Shown here: one piece after another, positions 19,478-29,042 of the stretch
Layout: every line of letters starts with the position of its first letter
Position numbering within the stretch: the first letter of the stretch is position 1
Assembly (NCBI RefSeq): GCF_900299525.1
Contig: NZ_OMKA01000017.1
Coordinates: 1-64,000, forward strand
DNA: 64,000 nucleotides
From: Aquimarina sp. Aq78
GTDB lineage: Bacteria; Bacteroidota; Bacteroidia; Flavobacteriales; Flavobacteriaceae
Direction of reading: 5' to 3'
Made by a program: the position numbers and the translations under genes
Notes under the pieces: generated by a model
The model's database searches: none
What the model was told of the DNA's origin: nothing
The model's input: only the letters and a program-made list of their open reading frames with translations

Positions 19478-20050
19478 ATGAACTTTGATCTTAAAGAAAT
19501 ATTTACTGCAAGTATGATTTTATTCGCGGTAATAGATATCATAGGAAGTATCCCTATTATTATTGATTTACGTAAAAAAGTAGGACATATCCAAAGTGAA
19601 AAAGCTTCGATTGTTGCTGCTATATTAATGGTTGTTTTTCTTTTTGTAGGGAAAGAAATTCTAAACCTTATCGGGATCGACGTTAATTCTTTTGCTGTAG
19701 CTGGTGCTTTTATTATTTTCTTTCTAGCCTTAGAAATGATATTAGGTATCCAATTATACAAAGACGATGAGCCAGAAACTGCTGCAGTAGTTCCTTTAGC
19801 CTTTCCTTTGATTGCCGGAGCTGGTACAATGACCTCTATCCTTTCTTTACGGGCAGAGTACCACCCGATTAACATAGTAATTGCTATACTAATCAATATT
19901 ATTTTTGTGTATATTGTTTTAAAATCATCAAAAAAGATAGAAAAAATAATAGGTAAGCAAGGAATTAATGTGATTCGAAAGATTTTTGGGGTAATTCTAC
20001 TTGCTATTGCAGTTAAATTATTTGCTACAAATATTAAAGGTCTTTTTTAA
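19478..20050 (+). CDS. MarC-family integral membrane protein
   Basis: Polytopic membrane protein of 190 residues with six predicted helices. The family signature is at the start (ASMILFAVIDIIGSIPIIIDLR), followed by GAFIIFFLALEMILGI and the PLAFPLIAGAGTMTSIL repeat-like helix. MarC proteins were once linked to multiple antibiotic resistance, which was not confirmed; their substrate is unknown. Start ATG follows a good -7 element. A small membrane protein gene begins 14 bp later in the same operon. The large antisense ORF here is a shadow. Confidence 0.9.
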   Translation: MNFDLKEIFTASMILFAVIDIIGSIPIIIDLRKKVGHIQSEKASIVAAILMVVFLFVGKEILNLIGIDVNSFAVAGAFIIFFLALEMILGIQLYKDDEPETAAVVPLAFPLIAGAGTMTSILSLRAEYHPINIVIAILINIIFVYIVLKSSKKIEKIIGKQGINVIRKIFGVILLAIAVKLFATNIKGLF

Positions 20051-20064
20051 AGAGAATTAAACAC

Positions 20065-20265
20065 ATGAAATATTTTATATACTTACTAATTGCTATTGCA
20101 ACAGGTTTAATCATTTACAATATAACTTATCTAGATTTTGATGATTTATTTACTGGCGATAGTAAAACGGCTCTTATTGGCATTTTTTCTTCTGCTTGCG
20201 TAGTTCTGTTAATGTCAATCTTGTTGGTTTCTAAAAATATCCAAAAGAAGAAAAGAGGTAATTAA
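20065..20265 (+). CDS. Small two-TM membrane protein (marC operon)
   Basis: Unrecognised 66-residue protein with two hydrophobic helices (about 2-20 and 38-56) joined by an acidic loop (YLDFDDLFTGDSKTA) and ending in a basic tail (KNIQKKKRGN). It begins 14 bp after the marC stop codon, so the two are co-transcribed. The Lys-rich C-terminus suggests cytoplasmic ends. No function is assigned. Confidence 0.75.
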   Translation: MKYFIYLLIAIATGLIIYNITYLDFDDLFTGDSKTALIGIFSSACVVLLMSILLVSKNIQKKKRGN

Positions 20266-20308
20266 TTCCTGAATCTTTATCAGCTTTAGTTTAACAGTAA
20301 AACACTAC

Positions 20309-20614
20309 TTAAAACACAAAGAAGCAAGCGATAATCACAGGTGGAATCGAAATTACCATTAGGATCATAAAAAAGTTATGCAGCTTTCTAAATAATAATG
20401 CTCGCATTAAGGATTTTTTAAGCTTTATATCTTCAGAACTATGGATGTGTTCTCTTATTATATCACCAGAAACATAAGAGGTATCAACTAATATATCATG
20501 CTTTAAAAAAATAGAAGCACTATTATCCAACAACCTAAAAGCAACTGCTATAATAAAGAAAAAAAGCGGAGAGCATATTGCAATAGCTACTAGATATTCT
20601 TCAAATTCTGACAT
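20309..20614 (-). CDS. Two-TM protein of the ctpA operon
   Basis: Unrecognised 101-residue protein. Helix 1 (about 8-28) and helix 2 (about 80-100, ending the protein) flank a polar segment with a charged stretch (REHIHSSEDIKLKKSLMRALLFRKLHN). It starts 16 bp after the peptidase gene's stop codon, so it is the last gene of the deaminase-peptidase operon. It converges with the marC operon. No motif is recognised. Confidence 0.7.
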   Translation of the reverse strand: MSEFEEYLVAIAICSPLFFFIIAVAFRLLDNSASIFLKHDILVDTSYVSGDIIREHIHSSEDIKLKKSLMRALLFRKLHNFFMILMVISIPPVIIACFFVF

Positions 20615-20630
20615 ATATATCGGATATAAG

Positions 20631-22214
20631 TTATTCTTCTTTAGAAAGTGATAATACTTTATTAATCATTGCATCATCGTTATTTATAATTCTTTCGAAG
20701 GCTCCAGTTCCAAATAATTGTTGCGCCATTGTCGCTTTCAAATATTTTTTTAATTGATCTTCATAATTTTTCAACTCAATTTCTATTCCTCTTTGTCTTG
20801 AATATTTTAAAAAATCTTCAGCAAAAACGTCATCTATGTTGATTTTTTCATTAAACTCCTTTTCAGATAAATCATTATAATACGACCTGTTTTTATCTAG
20901 TTCTTCGAATACATACCCTCCCATACGACCAGAACGTAACATATAATCTAATGTTTCACCAACACGTGTAGTATCTTTACTAACAAATATATCTGGTATA
21001 ATACCCCCACCTCCATAAACAATTTTACCTCCTGGAGTTTTAAATTTTAGAGAGTCTGCCACATGAATACTATCTGCACTCTGCAATTCTCCATTCTTAT
21101 ATCGCTCCATATACTCATTAAAATACTCTTTATTTCCATTAGCATATGGCTTTTGTATTGACCTCCCAGTTGGTGTATAGTATCTTGAAATTGTTAATCG
21201 TATTGCACTACCGTCACCCAATGCCATTTCTCTTTGTACAAGACCTTTTCCGTAAGAACGTCTGCCAACGATAGCACCTCTATCATTATCTTGAATTGCT
21301 CCTGCAAAAATTTCACTGGCAGAGGCAGAGTTTTCATTGATTAGTACATAGACTTTTCCTTGTTCAAAACTCCCTTTATTGGTAGCAAAATTATTTTCGA
21401 TGGCTCCTTTTTTATTTTTGGTAAACATAATCAGCACATCATCTTTCAAAAATTCGTCTGCCATTTTTAGAGCCGGAGCAATAAACCCTCCTCCATTATC
21501 ACGAAGATCAATCACTACATTTTCAGCACCTTCTTCAATTAGCTCATCCATTGCCGTTTTAAATTCTTTATAGGTTGTCTCTGCAAAACGGTTTACTTTT
21601 ACGTACCCTAATTTATCATCTAACATATAAGATGCATCTACACTTTGTATAGGTACGCGTCCTCTTTTTACTACAACATCAAATGTGCCTTTACCTTTTC
21701 TATATACTCTAAGTTGCACCTGGCTGTTTAGCTCTCCTTTTAACCTATTTGCTAACCCATCTCTTATAAGTCGTTCTCCAAATAAGGTATCGCTATCTGC
21801 CATTAATATCCTATCTCCTGCCTTAATTCCAGATTTTTCACTCGGCCCTCCTTTTATGGTATTAATTACAGATATTGTATCTCTATAGGGGTAATAACTT
21901 ACTCCAATACCAATAAAATCTCCTTGCATGTTCTCTGTAATCCCTTCAAGTTCTTCTGAGGGTATATATATCGAATGAGGGTCCAGGTTTTCTAATATTC
22001 TGTTTACCGTAACCTCGACGATACTATCGGTATTGATTTCATCTACATACTCATAGTCTATATAATCAATAAGCCTATTTAGTTTCTCTTTTTTGGGGTT
22101 ATATGAAAATAGCTTTGCCGAAGGGTTGCTAAAATCAAGTTTACTACCCAAAAATACTCCGGCTCCTACAGCCAAACCTAAAAACAAAGGCAAGTATTTT
22201 TTTGAATATCCCAT
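20631..22214 (-). CDS. S41-family C-terminal processing peptidase (CtpA-like)
   Basis: Periplasmic or membrane-anchored serine peptidase of 527 residues that trims or degrades exported proteins at their C-termini. N-terminal signal anchor (about 7-24), PDZ domain (about 85-180, with GIGVSYYPY and GIKAGDRIL), and catalytic core with NENSASASEIFAGA (nucleophile Ser within 296-300) and GRRSYGKGLVQ (general-base Lys323), the Ser-Lys dyad. The C-terminal 100 residues are a family helical tail. Its ATG overlaps the preceding deaminase stop codon (TAATG), implying translational coupling. Confidence 0.93.
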   Translation of the reverse strand: MGYSKKYLPLFLGLAVGAGVFLGSKLDFSNPSAKLFSYNPKKEKLNRLIDYIDYEYVDEINTDSIVEVTVNRILENLDPHSIYIPSEELEGITENMQGDFIGIGVSYYPYRDTISVINTIKGGPSEKSGIKAGDRILMADSDTLFGERLIRDGLANRLKGELNSQVQLRVYRKGKGTFDVVVKRGRVPIQSVDASYMLDDKLGYVKVNRFAETTYKEFKTAMDELIEEGAENVVIDLRDNGGGFIAPALKMADEFLKDDVLIMFTKNKKGAIENNFATNKGSFEQGKVYVLINENSASASEIFAGAIQDNDRGAIVGRRSYGKGLVQREMALGDGSAIRLTISRYYTPTGRSIQKPYANGNKEYFNEYMERYKNGELQSADSIHVADSLKFKTPGGKIVYGGGGIIPDIFVSKDTTRVGETLDYMLRSGRMGGYVFEELDKNRSYYNDLSEKEFNEKINIDDVFAEDFLKYSRQRGIEIELKNYEDQLKKYLKATMAQQLFGTGAFERIINNDDAMINKVLSLSKEE

Positions 22215-22645
22215 TATTCTTCTAAATCCGTAATCTGTTCTATTTCTACTCCAGCCTTAGCAAGAAATTGCAAACCAGAGTCATCTTTATAACCAATTTG
22301 ATACACTATGCGTTTTATACCCGCCTGGTGAATCAATTTACTACACTCTTTACATGGTGATAATGTAATATATAATGTTGCTCCTCTACATGACTGAGTA
22401 GATGAAGCTACTTTAGAAATCGCATTTGCTTCTGCATGCAATACATACCACTTTGTATATCCTTCTTCGTTTTCACATGGATTCTCAAAACCTGTTGGAG
22501 TCCCATTAAATCCATCTGAAATAATCATTCTATCCTTTACAATAACCGCACCAACTTTTTTTCTTTCACAATGAGATAATTTCCCCCATTCTCTTGCAAT
22601 CCTTAGATAGGCTTTATCGTACTTCAGTTGTTTTTTTTTTGACAT
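22214..22645 (-). CDS. dCMP/cytidine deaminase-fold protein (ComEB-like)
   Basis: Zinc deaminase of 143 residues, likely dCMP deaminase making dUMP for dTMP synthesis. Zinc motifs HAE (70-72, VLHAEANAI) and PCKEC (97-101) are intact, and the GAVIVKDRMIISDGFNGTPTGFENPCE block, with an additional zinc-binding Cys, matches dCMP deaminases rather than TadA. Length is normal. It is the first gene of an operon with the S41 peptidase, overlapping it by one base. Confidence 0.88.
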   Translation of the reverse strand: MSKKKQLKYDKAYLRIAREWGKLSHCERKKVGAVIVKDRMIISDGFNGTPTGFENPCENEEGYTKWYVLHAEANAISKVASSTQSCRGATLYITLSPCKECSKLIHQAGIKRIVYQIGYKDDSGLQFLAKAGVEIEQITDLEE

Positions 22646-22730
22646 AAAATAGAATGACTAGTGTATTGATAACAATCAAAGTACGAATATATTATTACGA
22701 TGTGGCAAATACAACCCTAATCACACTTAT

Positions 22731-23315
22731 TCACCAAATTTTATTTGCGATAAGCATGGGGATTACCATTCCTATTACAATAGAAGAAACAACAAGTATC
22801 CAATCTCGTTTTGAAAATCGAAAAAAAGTTTGAAATATAAAGCTAACTATAAGAACAATTAAAACAATAATAATCTGTGCAGCCTCAACACCTAATCCAA
22901 ATTCAATTAAGGGCAAAATTTTAGAGTTCACATTACTGCTAATTGCTCTAAAATAACTAGAAAATCCCAATCCATGAATTAGTCCAAAAAAAATAGTTAC
23001 TCCATATAAGATTCCTATTTTACTGTTTTTTGAAGTATTCTTTACAGTAAATACATTAAACAAACCTGCAATCAATATGGTCAAAGGAATCAAGAATTCT
23101 ACCAATCTCGAATTTACTGATACTACATCATATGCTGCGAGAAATAAAGACAATGTATGCCCTATTGTAAATACGGTAACTAGTAATAAAATACGTTTCC
23201 AATTATCAAAAGTATACCCTACTGTTAGCGCAACTAAAAATAAAATATGGTCATAAGCATGCCAATCTAGCACGTGACCAAAACCCAGCTTTATATAAAG
23301 CCAAAACTCTGACAT
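22731..23315 (-). CDS. HupE/UreJ-like membrane protein
   Basis: Integral membrane protein of 194 residues with about six helices. The N-terminal segment GFGHVLDWHAYDHILFLVAL carries the His/Asp motif of the HupE/UreJ_2 family, and FTIGHTLSLFL a second conserved His helix. Characterised HupE/UreJ relatives transport nickel for hydrogenase or urease, but neither enzyme is in the window, and Bacteroidetes members usually stand alone, so substrate is uncertain. Monocistronic, with 85 bp to the downstream deaminase gene. Confidence 0.82.
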   Translation of the reverse strand: MSEFWLYIKLGFGHVLDWHAYDHILFLVALTVGYTFDNWKRILLLVTVFTIGHTLSLFLAAYDVVSVNSRLVEFLIPLTILIAGLFNVFTVKNTSKNSKIGILYGVTIFFGLIHGLGFSSYFRAISSNVNSKILPLIEFGLGVEAAQIIIVLIVLIVSFIFQTFFRFSKRDWILVVSSIVIGMVIPMLIANKIW

Positions 23316-23432
23316 AATTTTAGGTTTTGAGGTGTGGGACTAATGTACAACTAAATACAAGAACGAAGAAATACATAAAAAATTCTTATCAAAAATTTAA
23401 GAAATTCTGAAACACAACAAACTACCAGAATC

Positions 23433-23465
23433 AAAAAAACCCAAGAACATACTCCTGGGTTTTTC
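23433..23465. terminator. Terminator downstream of the beta-barrel gene
   Basis: Arms AAAAACCCA and TGGGTTTTT around a 14-nt partly paired loop, with A-run and T-run on the two sides, so it could end transcription on either strand; it best serves the minus-strand gene at 23505. Confidence 0.7.
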
Positions 23466-23504
23466 TTTTATTTATCAAAATTTTTCTTCTGAAAAATACT
23501 CTCT

Positions 23505-24764
23505 TTAAAATAGCGAATAACCTAAAATCACAGAGAAAGAATTATAATCAAATATGCCACCTATTTCGCGGCTTGTTGCATAACGTGCTTCAATACTATA
23601 TCGATCATTATATTTATATCCAAAACCTACTGCTATATTCGTTTTGCTTTTTAACTTATTAACGATTGGGGTAGAACTATTATTCTTTAATACAAGTGTT
23701 GAATCAAACTCGAAGTCTAATACATAAGCAGCATTAACAAACAATTTTGACTTATCACTTAGAAACATATAATGTCTTAAACCTATAGGTAATTCTATAG
23801 ATTTATAGTCAACAGTATAAGTTCTGGTATTTGTACCAAGAAAATTTATGTATTCTATTACTAATTCTGATTTATAAGACTGATAAGTGGGCTCTATAAA
23901 TATCCCCCATTTGTTTTTATTAAAGGGTAAAATAAACTCTGCTTCAATCCCAAACCTAAGACCTGATTGATCTTCAAAATTACTAATATCTCTACTACTA
24001 TTATCTATAACAAAATTAGATAGGTCTATATTGGGTTTAAGAGAAGAAAAATTAACCCCTGGTCTAATAGTAAGGTTAAACAAATCTCTACCTTCTCGTT
24101 TACGAGTGTTTACAAAGTTTGGATCTTTACATGTATTATATTTTATAAAATACTTTACTAAACTATTTTTCTTATAGTTAGTTTTTGCAGCATCGCTTTC
24201 TTTGATGTTATCGCATTTAACATCTGTCCAAAGCTGCTGTTTGTATCGATTATTTTTATCAATCTTATTCGTTCTTTCTCTTGCTACTCCGTTTACTATT
24301 TCTTGTGTAACTCTATACGTTTTATAGATTAACTGCTCTATATCCTTATCACCTACCTGGTAAAAATATCTAATTAAGTTCCCCTCCTCATATTGATATA
24401 GGTTTGCTTCGCCTTGTATTATATGTTTCAGAAATAAAGTTACTTCTTTGAACTCAGGATTCTTGTTCGCACTTAAATGATTCAATTCTTCGCTAGACAT
24501 ATCAATATTTACAGTTTCTCTTATATATTTTAGATCAGAAACCCCAAATTCTTTAATATTTTTTATATCGCCCATCTTAGCCTTAGTATCTTCATTCATT
24601 TTATATTCAATCCGGCTGGGATTATCATGCCAGTCCACATTTTTAATAAGGCATTCTGTTTTTATTCCATTATTATCAATAAAATATCCCTGCTCAAATT
24701 TGATTTGGGCATAACCGGTAATACTTAAGATCATTAACAGAAGTAAAAGTGATTGTTTTTTCAT
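23505..24764 (-). CDS. Exported outer-membrane beta-barrel protein
   Basis: 419-residue exported protein: signal peptide (MKKQSLLLLLMILSITGYAQ), an N-terminal domain of about 210 residues starting FEQGYFIDNNGIKTECLIK that recurs in Flavobacteria, then a porin-type beta-barrel (GIEAEFILPFNKNKWGIFI, VGFGYKYNDRYSIEARY) ending SFSVILGYSLF with a terminal Phe. The frame extends to 24860, but ATG at 24764 gives a proper signal peptide. Function unknown; it may be a sensor-coupled or structural barrel. Single gene. Confidence 0.82.
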   Translation of the reverse strand: MKKQSLLLLLMILSITGYAQIKFEQGYFIDNNGIKTECLIKNVDWHDNPSRIEYKMNEDTKAKMGDIKNIKEFGVSDLKYIRETVNIDMSSEELNHLSANKNPEFKEVTLFLKHIIQGEANLYQYEEGNLIRYFYQVGDKDIEQLIYKTYRVTQEIVNGVARERTNKIDKNNRYKQQLWTDVKCDNIKESDAAKTNYKKNSLVKYFIKYNTCKDPNFVNTRKREGRDLFNLTIRPGVNFSSLKPNIDLSNFVIDNSSRDISNFEDQSGLRFGIEAEFILPFNKNKWGIFIEPTYQSYKSELVIEYINFLGTNTRTYTVDYKSIELPIGLRHYMFLSDKSKLFVNAAYVLDFEFDSTLVLKNNSSTPIVNKLKSKTNIAVGFGYKYNDRYSIEARYATSREIGGIFDYNSFSVILGYSLF

Positions 24765-24952
24765 TTCAATGTTTAGTTTATGTGTATTTATATAGTTTCT
24801 ACATTCAATTTTTACATTGCAATAATAATAGGTCTCAGTTTCATTTTTCGGAACTGACATAATTTTTTTTTGTAAAAATTATTAGGTAAAACTAAATGAT
24901 CTAAAAATGAACAGCTGTAGTATACTTGCAAAATATTTTTACTCTTTTGAGG

Positions 24953-26161
24953 TTATATTTTGATTGACCTTAAATTAGCAATAAAAAGAAAACTAATACC
25001 AATTAAGACCACAACACTGGCTATTGAAAGTGTAATGAAATAGTGTTCGAAAAAAATAAAATCAAGCCAAATGACAGCTCCTTTATAAAAAATCAATACT
25101 TCAGTGAGAACAAATCCTAAAAGATAGATGTAATATCCTTTTTCAGGAATTTTAATAAGTTTAAAATATGCTAAGAATAAAAATAAACTAATGCTTACTA
25201 CCCCCAAAAAAGTCCAATGTAAATAACCAATAGTAAAATCAATAATAGTAGTGGCCAGGTTTGCAAAATATGGAAAAGCCGAGATCAGTTGTAGTAAAAA
25301 TTTAATTAGTATAAGAATACCGATTGTTTTTAATAGTTTTTTTTGAAAACCCGAGAATATGTTGTTTAATAACGTTTTTGATTTTATTAATAGTCTAATA
25401 AATATCAAAAATGCTATACATTGAAGTAAGCCACCTACTCCTCCCAAAATATAATAAATATCTGCCGGTCTAGTCCATAATACCGAAAGAAAAAAGCTTA
25501 AAATAATCCCGAGGTTAATTGTCCAAGAAAAGCTACTAAAGTCTCTATTAGAGACACATACTTCTTGATGCTCAAGAATAAAAATCAACAATCCAAATAA
25601 AGCTAGTATCATCCATCCGTTATACTGAAAATGCAAATAAAAATAAATAGCCAGTCTATACCAAATAGAATTTGTTCCTAGCGTACTCATTATTGCTCCT
25701 AATGCCCAAGGACCAATACTAGAAATAACCATATACCACAAAGCAATCTTTATACATTTGTAAGATTTTGCATCCTTAAACTTCTCTGGTATATTTTTAA
25801 TAAAAAACCCAGTAAACCAATACGAAGCAAAAAGGAATAGTGTAGAAAAAGTTATCGAGAATAATGCATATCCCTGAAAAGGGAAACTAAACAACATTCC
25901 TAATAAGGTAAATTGGGTAAACCAGAAAATGATTCTATATCGTTTATCAACATTACACTTACCTAAATATAATTTGTAAAGTAAGGTTGTTAAACCAATA
26001 TATACCCATCCTAGTAATGCTATATGAGAGTGTGTATGTACAATATATCTATAATCTACAGATATATCAAAAACGTATAAAAATCTTAAAAAAACACCAA
26101 GTGCCGCTGCCAATAAAAAAAAGGCAAGTGATATCAGGGCATTTCGTTTTGATTTTATCAT
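24953..26161 (-). CDS. Heme-copper-oxidase-like polytopic membrane protein of the nos cluster
   Basis: 402-residue protein with about 11-12 hydrophobic helices. The second segment has VHTHSHIALLGWVYIG (His42, 44, 46), and later helices contain HFQYNGWM and LHWTFLGVV; such HxHxxLxGW patterns resemble heme-ligating helices of heme-copper oxidase/NO reductase subunit I. It lacks the full set of copper-site histidines, so a terminal oxidase is unlikely; a heme-binding electron carrier or a NO-related sensor/transport function is possible. It is the last gene after nosY (32 bp), so it belongs to the nos transcription unit. Confidence 0.6.
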   Translation of the reverse strand: MIKSKRNALISLAFFLLAAALGVFLRFLYVFDISVDYRYIVHTHSHIALLGWVYIGLTTLLYKLYLGKCNVDKRYRIIFWFTQFTLLGMLFSFPFQGYALFSITFSTLFLFASYWFTGFFIKNIPEKFKDAKSYKCIKIALWYMVISSIGPWALGAIMSTLGTNSIWYRLAIYFYLHFQYNGWMILALFGLLIFILEHQEVCVSNRDFSSFSWTINLGIILSFFLSVLWTRPADIYYILGGVGGLLQCIAFLIFIRLLIKSKTLLNNIFSGFQKKLLKTIGILILIKFLLQLISAFPYFANLATTIIDFTIGYLHWTFLGVVSISLFLFLAYFKLIKIPEKGYYIYLLGFVLTEVLIFYKGAVIWLDFIFFEHYFITLSIASVVVLIGISFLFIANLRSIKI

Positions 26162-26193
26162 GCAACAGTTTCTTCAATACAACAAATATAGCT

Positions 26194-26976
26194 TTAGAAG
26201 TCCTTTTTCTTAGATTTTCTATAGATGTTGAATGTAGGTAAAAATACCCAAATAGAAAGTGCGATACAAGATAAAATTACTCCTAAATTAGTGCCAAAAA
26301 ATTTCTGAAAAACTGCACCGGTATATCCCAATAAAGCAGAAATATCAAGTTTTAATAATATCAAAATTCTGGATAAATCAATAGGGTTAAATAAAGTTAC
26401 TCCTATTGAAAATTTATCTAATGGGTAGGATTCAAACATGATTAATGACATTAAAAAAAGACCATCGTAAATTACCGCCATAAATAACCAGAGCAAAATA
26501 GCATAGCTAAACCCTTTTATTTTGTTTTCATTATACAGAGCAATATTAAATGCTAACGCCGTAAAAATTAGTGTCAAAAATGTACCAGTAATTAGGAGTA
26601 AGGAAAATTCCCAAATCGCACTCGATTGAAAAAGGCCGTACATAGCAAACGGTAACCCCAACCCTATTACCAAACTCATAGATAATGAAAGTGCTACTCC
26701 TAAATATTGTCCAAGAAAAATAGACGATCTCTTAATGGGCTGCGCCAAAAGTAATTCGGTAAACTCCTTAGAATTGTAATAATACATAACTCCAAAAATA
26801 GTTCCGATAAGAGGGACAAGAATAATAATCACATTCATCAAAGTAATTACAGCTTTTGACAAATCATTATTGAGGAATAATAATACAAATCCTAATGCCA
26901 AATAAAAAAGCAGGTATACATAACTCCATCGGCTACGTATAAGGTCGTAAAAACTATATTTTAAAATCTTAAGCAT
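26194..26976 (-). CDS. nosY: NosY-type ABC transporter permease
   Basis: Integral membrane subunit of the NosDFY system required to mature the copper-sulfide CuZ centre of N2O reductase. 260 residues with six hydrophobic helices (for example LYLALGFVLLFLN and VIIILVPLIGTIFGVMYYY), followed by a conserved cytoplasmic EFTELLLAQPIKRSSIFLGQYLG segment typical of ABC-2/NosY permeases. Its start overlaps the end of nosF by 8 bp. Position in the nosD-nosF-nosY order supports the name. Confidence 0.92.
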   Translation of the reverse strand: MLKILKYSFYDLIRSRWSYVYLLFYLALGFVLLFLNNDLSKAVITLMNVIIILVPLIGTIFGVMYYYNSKEFTELLLAQPIKRSSIFLGQYLGVALSLSMSLVIGLGLPFAMYGLFQSSAIWEFSLLLITGTFLTLIFTALAFNIALYNENKIKGFSYAILLWLFMAVIYDGLFLMSLIMFESYPLDKFSIGVTLFNPIDLSRILILLKLDISALLGYTGAVFQKFFGTNLGVILSCIALSIWVFLPTFNIYRKSKKKDF

Positions 26977-27676
26977 TATTTTCTTTTAGCAGATTAGCAA
27001 TCGCATGTTCAAAATCGTTTTCCTTCGTTTTTTCTTTTAAGGTGCTTATATTTCCCTTGAAATATACCTTACCCTCGAGAAGAAAAACGATTTCATCGGC
27101 TATCTCTTCAACAAAACTCATAATATGAGAAGTGATCAAAACGGTTTTTCCTTTTTCTTTTTCTATTTGTATTATTTTTTTAAGCTCTAACAAGGCAATA
27201 GGGTCAAGCCCTGTAGTAGGCTCATCTAGAATAATTAATGGACTATCAAACATTAATGTTAATACTAAATTTACTTTTTGTTTTGTTCCCCCGGATAGGT
27301 TACTTAGTTTTTTATCTAGAAAAGGGCTCAATTGAAAAGAGGATATCAGCGCAGTATCATCTCCAGGTTTATTTCGTAAATCTTTGATCATTCTAATCAA
27401 TTCTTGCACTGTAAGATTTGCAGGGAAATTAGCTATTTGCGGTAAATAGTCTATTTGCTCACGATATTTCCAACTTTTCTTAATTGGAGTATCATCAATA
27501 AAAATATCTCCTTTATTTGGGATAACCATCCCAAGAATAGATTTGATCAATGTCGTTTTACCAGATCCATTTGGTCCAAGTATTGCAAATATCCCGCCTT
27601 CAGCAATACTTAAATCGACTCCTTTTAAAACCTGATTCTTTCCAAAATCCTTATGTAAATTATCAATTTTAATCAT
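26969..27676 (-). CDS. nosF: NosF-type ABC transporter ATPase
   Basis: ATPase of the NosDFY complex that energises copper or sulfur supply to NosZ. 235 residues with Walker A (GPNGSGKTT, Lys40), Q-loop (YLPQ), signature LSGGTKQK (about 127-134) and Walker B/D-loop ILDEPTTGLD (about 150-158), H-loop SHIM. Overlaps nosD by 4 bp and nosY by 8 bp, so translation of the three is coupled. Confidence 0.95.
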   Translation of the reverse strand: MIKIDNLHKDFGKNQVLKGVDLSIAEGGIFAILGPNGSGKTTLIKSILGMVIPNKGDIFIDDTPIKKSWKYREQIDYLPQIANFPANLTVQELIRMIKDLRNKPGDDTALISSFQLSPFLDKKLSNLSGGTKQKVNLVLTLMFDSPLIILDEPTTGLDPIALLELKKIIQIEKEKGKTVLITSHIMSFVEEIADEIVFLLEGKVYFKGNISTLKEKTKENDFEHAIANLLKENNA

Positions 27677-28911
27677 CCTTGTTTTTTCATTAACGGATAC
27701 TTATCAAGTAAATCATCAGGGGTAAATACAGGTGAGACTTTTTCAGAAAAATCAATCATATCAATAAACAAGCTCCTCATTAAGATAATTGTTTCTGGGG
27801 TCCGGTTTACGATATACGAAAATAATTTTACAGGCCTGTAAGGTACATCTCCAACACCATTTTTATCTAAATCATATCCCGTATACCCACTCCAATAATT
27901 GTTGTCAAATTTGTTGTCATTAAGTTTACTGTTATAGGAGACATCAAATGAATTATACATAAAATTATTGTTGCTAAATATATTTGTATAACATGCACCA
28001 CGTACTTTGATGGCCCAACCGTTTTTTACAAAACTGTTTTTAGTATACTTAATTCGATTAGAGCCTTCGATATTAATCCCTATTGTATTCTCTTTAAAAA
28101 TATTTCCTATTATTTCTGCATCATTGATCTCTTTCAACAAAAGACCATAGGATGCTGCTCCCCAGTTTTCTTTAAACGTATTGTTCAACATTTTGATCTT
28201 CTTGGAGAACATAACAGCGACACCTGCTCCATTATTCTCAAACGTATTATTTTCATACAGGTCATTATTAGAAAACATAAAATGCAACCCATATCGTAAG
28301 TTATTAGAACTTATGTTATTTTTTATTCTACAATCATTGGCAAACTCAAGGTAGATACCGTCTCTTACATGTGTAATAATATTATTTTCTATATCTATAT
28401 TTTGAGAATACCATAGTTGTATACCGTTACCCGAATTATATTCTTCTACCGCATCACCTATAATCTTATTATGAAAAACTCTGCCATCTCTTGATTTCTC
28501 TAGATATATCCCAAAGAATAACTTTTCTAACACTAAGTTTTGTATCAAAAAGTTTTTACTTTTCACCACCCGTACAGCCGCATAATCCTCTGTATAACTA
28601 GTACCTACATTAATAATGAATAATCCATCTACCGTAACATTATCAGAAATCACTTTTATAATCCCTCCTTTTAACTCCCCATCAATTATGGGATAATTTT
28701 CACCCAATAATGTCAAAGGTTTATCAATCACAATATTAAATTCGTTATACTTTCCTTTTTTTACAAGTACTGTATCAAGTGCTTTGGCTATAACTATACC
28801 ACTTTTTATTGTTTTTATTTCACAGGAATTGCAGACCTTTATAGTCTTGCCGAGAAGTGACACTGGCAGAAGAAAGATTGCCAGAAATAGTATTTTCCTG
28901 ATTTGAAACAT
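27673..28911 (-). CDS. nosD: NosD, periplasmic copper-centre maturation protein
   Basis: Periplasmic right-handed beta-helix protein needed for CuZ assembly of N2O reductase. Sec signal peptide (MFQIRKILFLAIFLLPVSLLG) and then CASH/parallel-beta-helix repeats with many Asn ladders (IENNIITHVRDGIYLEF, YENNTFENNGAGV), ending with the NosD hallmark NYWSGYTGYDLDKNGVGDVP. 412 residues is normal. The mature N-terminus has two Cys (VCNSCE). It is followed, overlapping, by nosF and nosY; 131 bp separate it from nosL. Confidence 0.95.
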   Translation of the reverse strand: MFQIRKILFLAIFLLPVSLLGKTIKVCNSCEIKTIKSGIVIAKALDTVLVKKGKYNEFNIVIDKPLTLLGENYPIIDGELKGGIIKVISDNVTVDGLFIINVGTSYTEDYAAVRVVKSKNFLIQNLVLEKLFFGIYLEKSRDGRVFHNKIIGDAVEEYNSGNGIQLWYSQNIDIENNIITHVRDGIYLEFANDCRIKNNISSNNLRYGLHFMFSNNDLYENNTFENNGAGVAVMFSKKIKMLNNTFKENWGAASYGLLLKEINDAEIIGNIFKENTIGINIEGSNRIKYTKNSFVKNGWAIKVRGACYTNIFSNNNFMYNSFDVSYNSKLNDNKFDNNYWSGYTGYDLDKNGVGDVPYRPVKLFSYIVNRTPETIILMRSLFIDMIDFSEKVSPVFTPDDLLDKYPLMKKQG

Positions 28912-29042
28912 TTATTTATTATTTGCTTTTTCTATAGGTTAGATCTGAATCAATATGGATCAACATAGAATTCGAATAGTTTCCAATTTTCATCGGGATA
29001 AGTATTTTCATCTATTAGTTACTGAATAGATATATTTCTATT

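Noticed and set aside
19444..19896. 150-aa ORF antisense to marC
   Set aside because: Lies wholly inside marC on the other strand, low complexity (Ile/Lys/Ala-rich) and no start context; a shadow.
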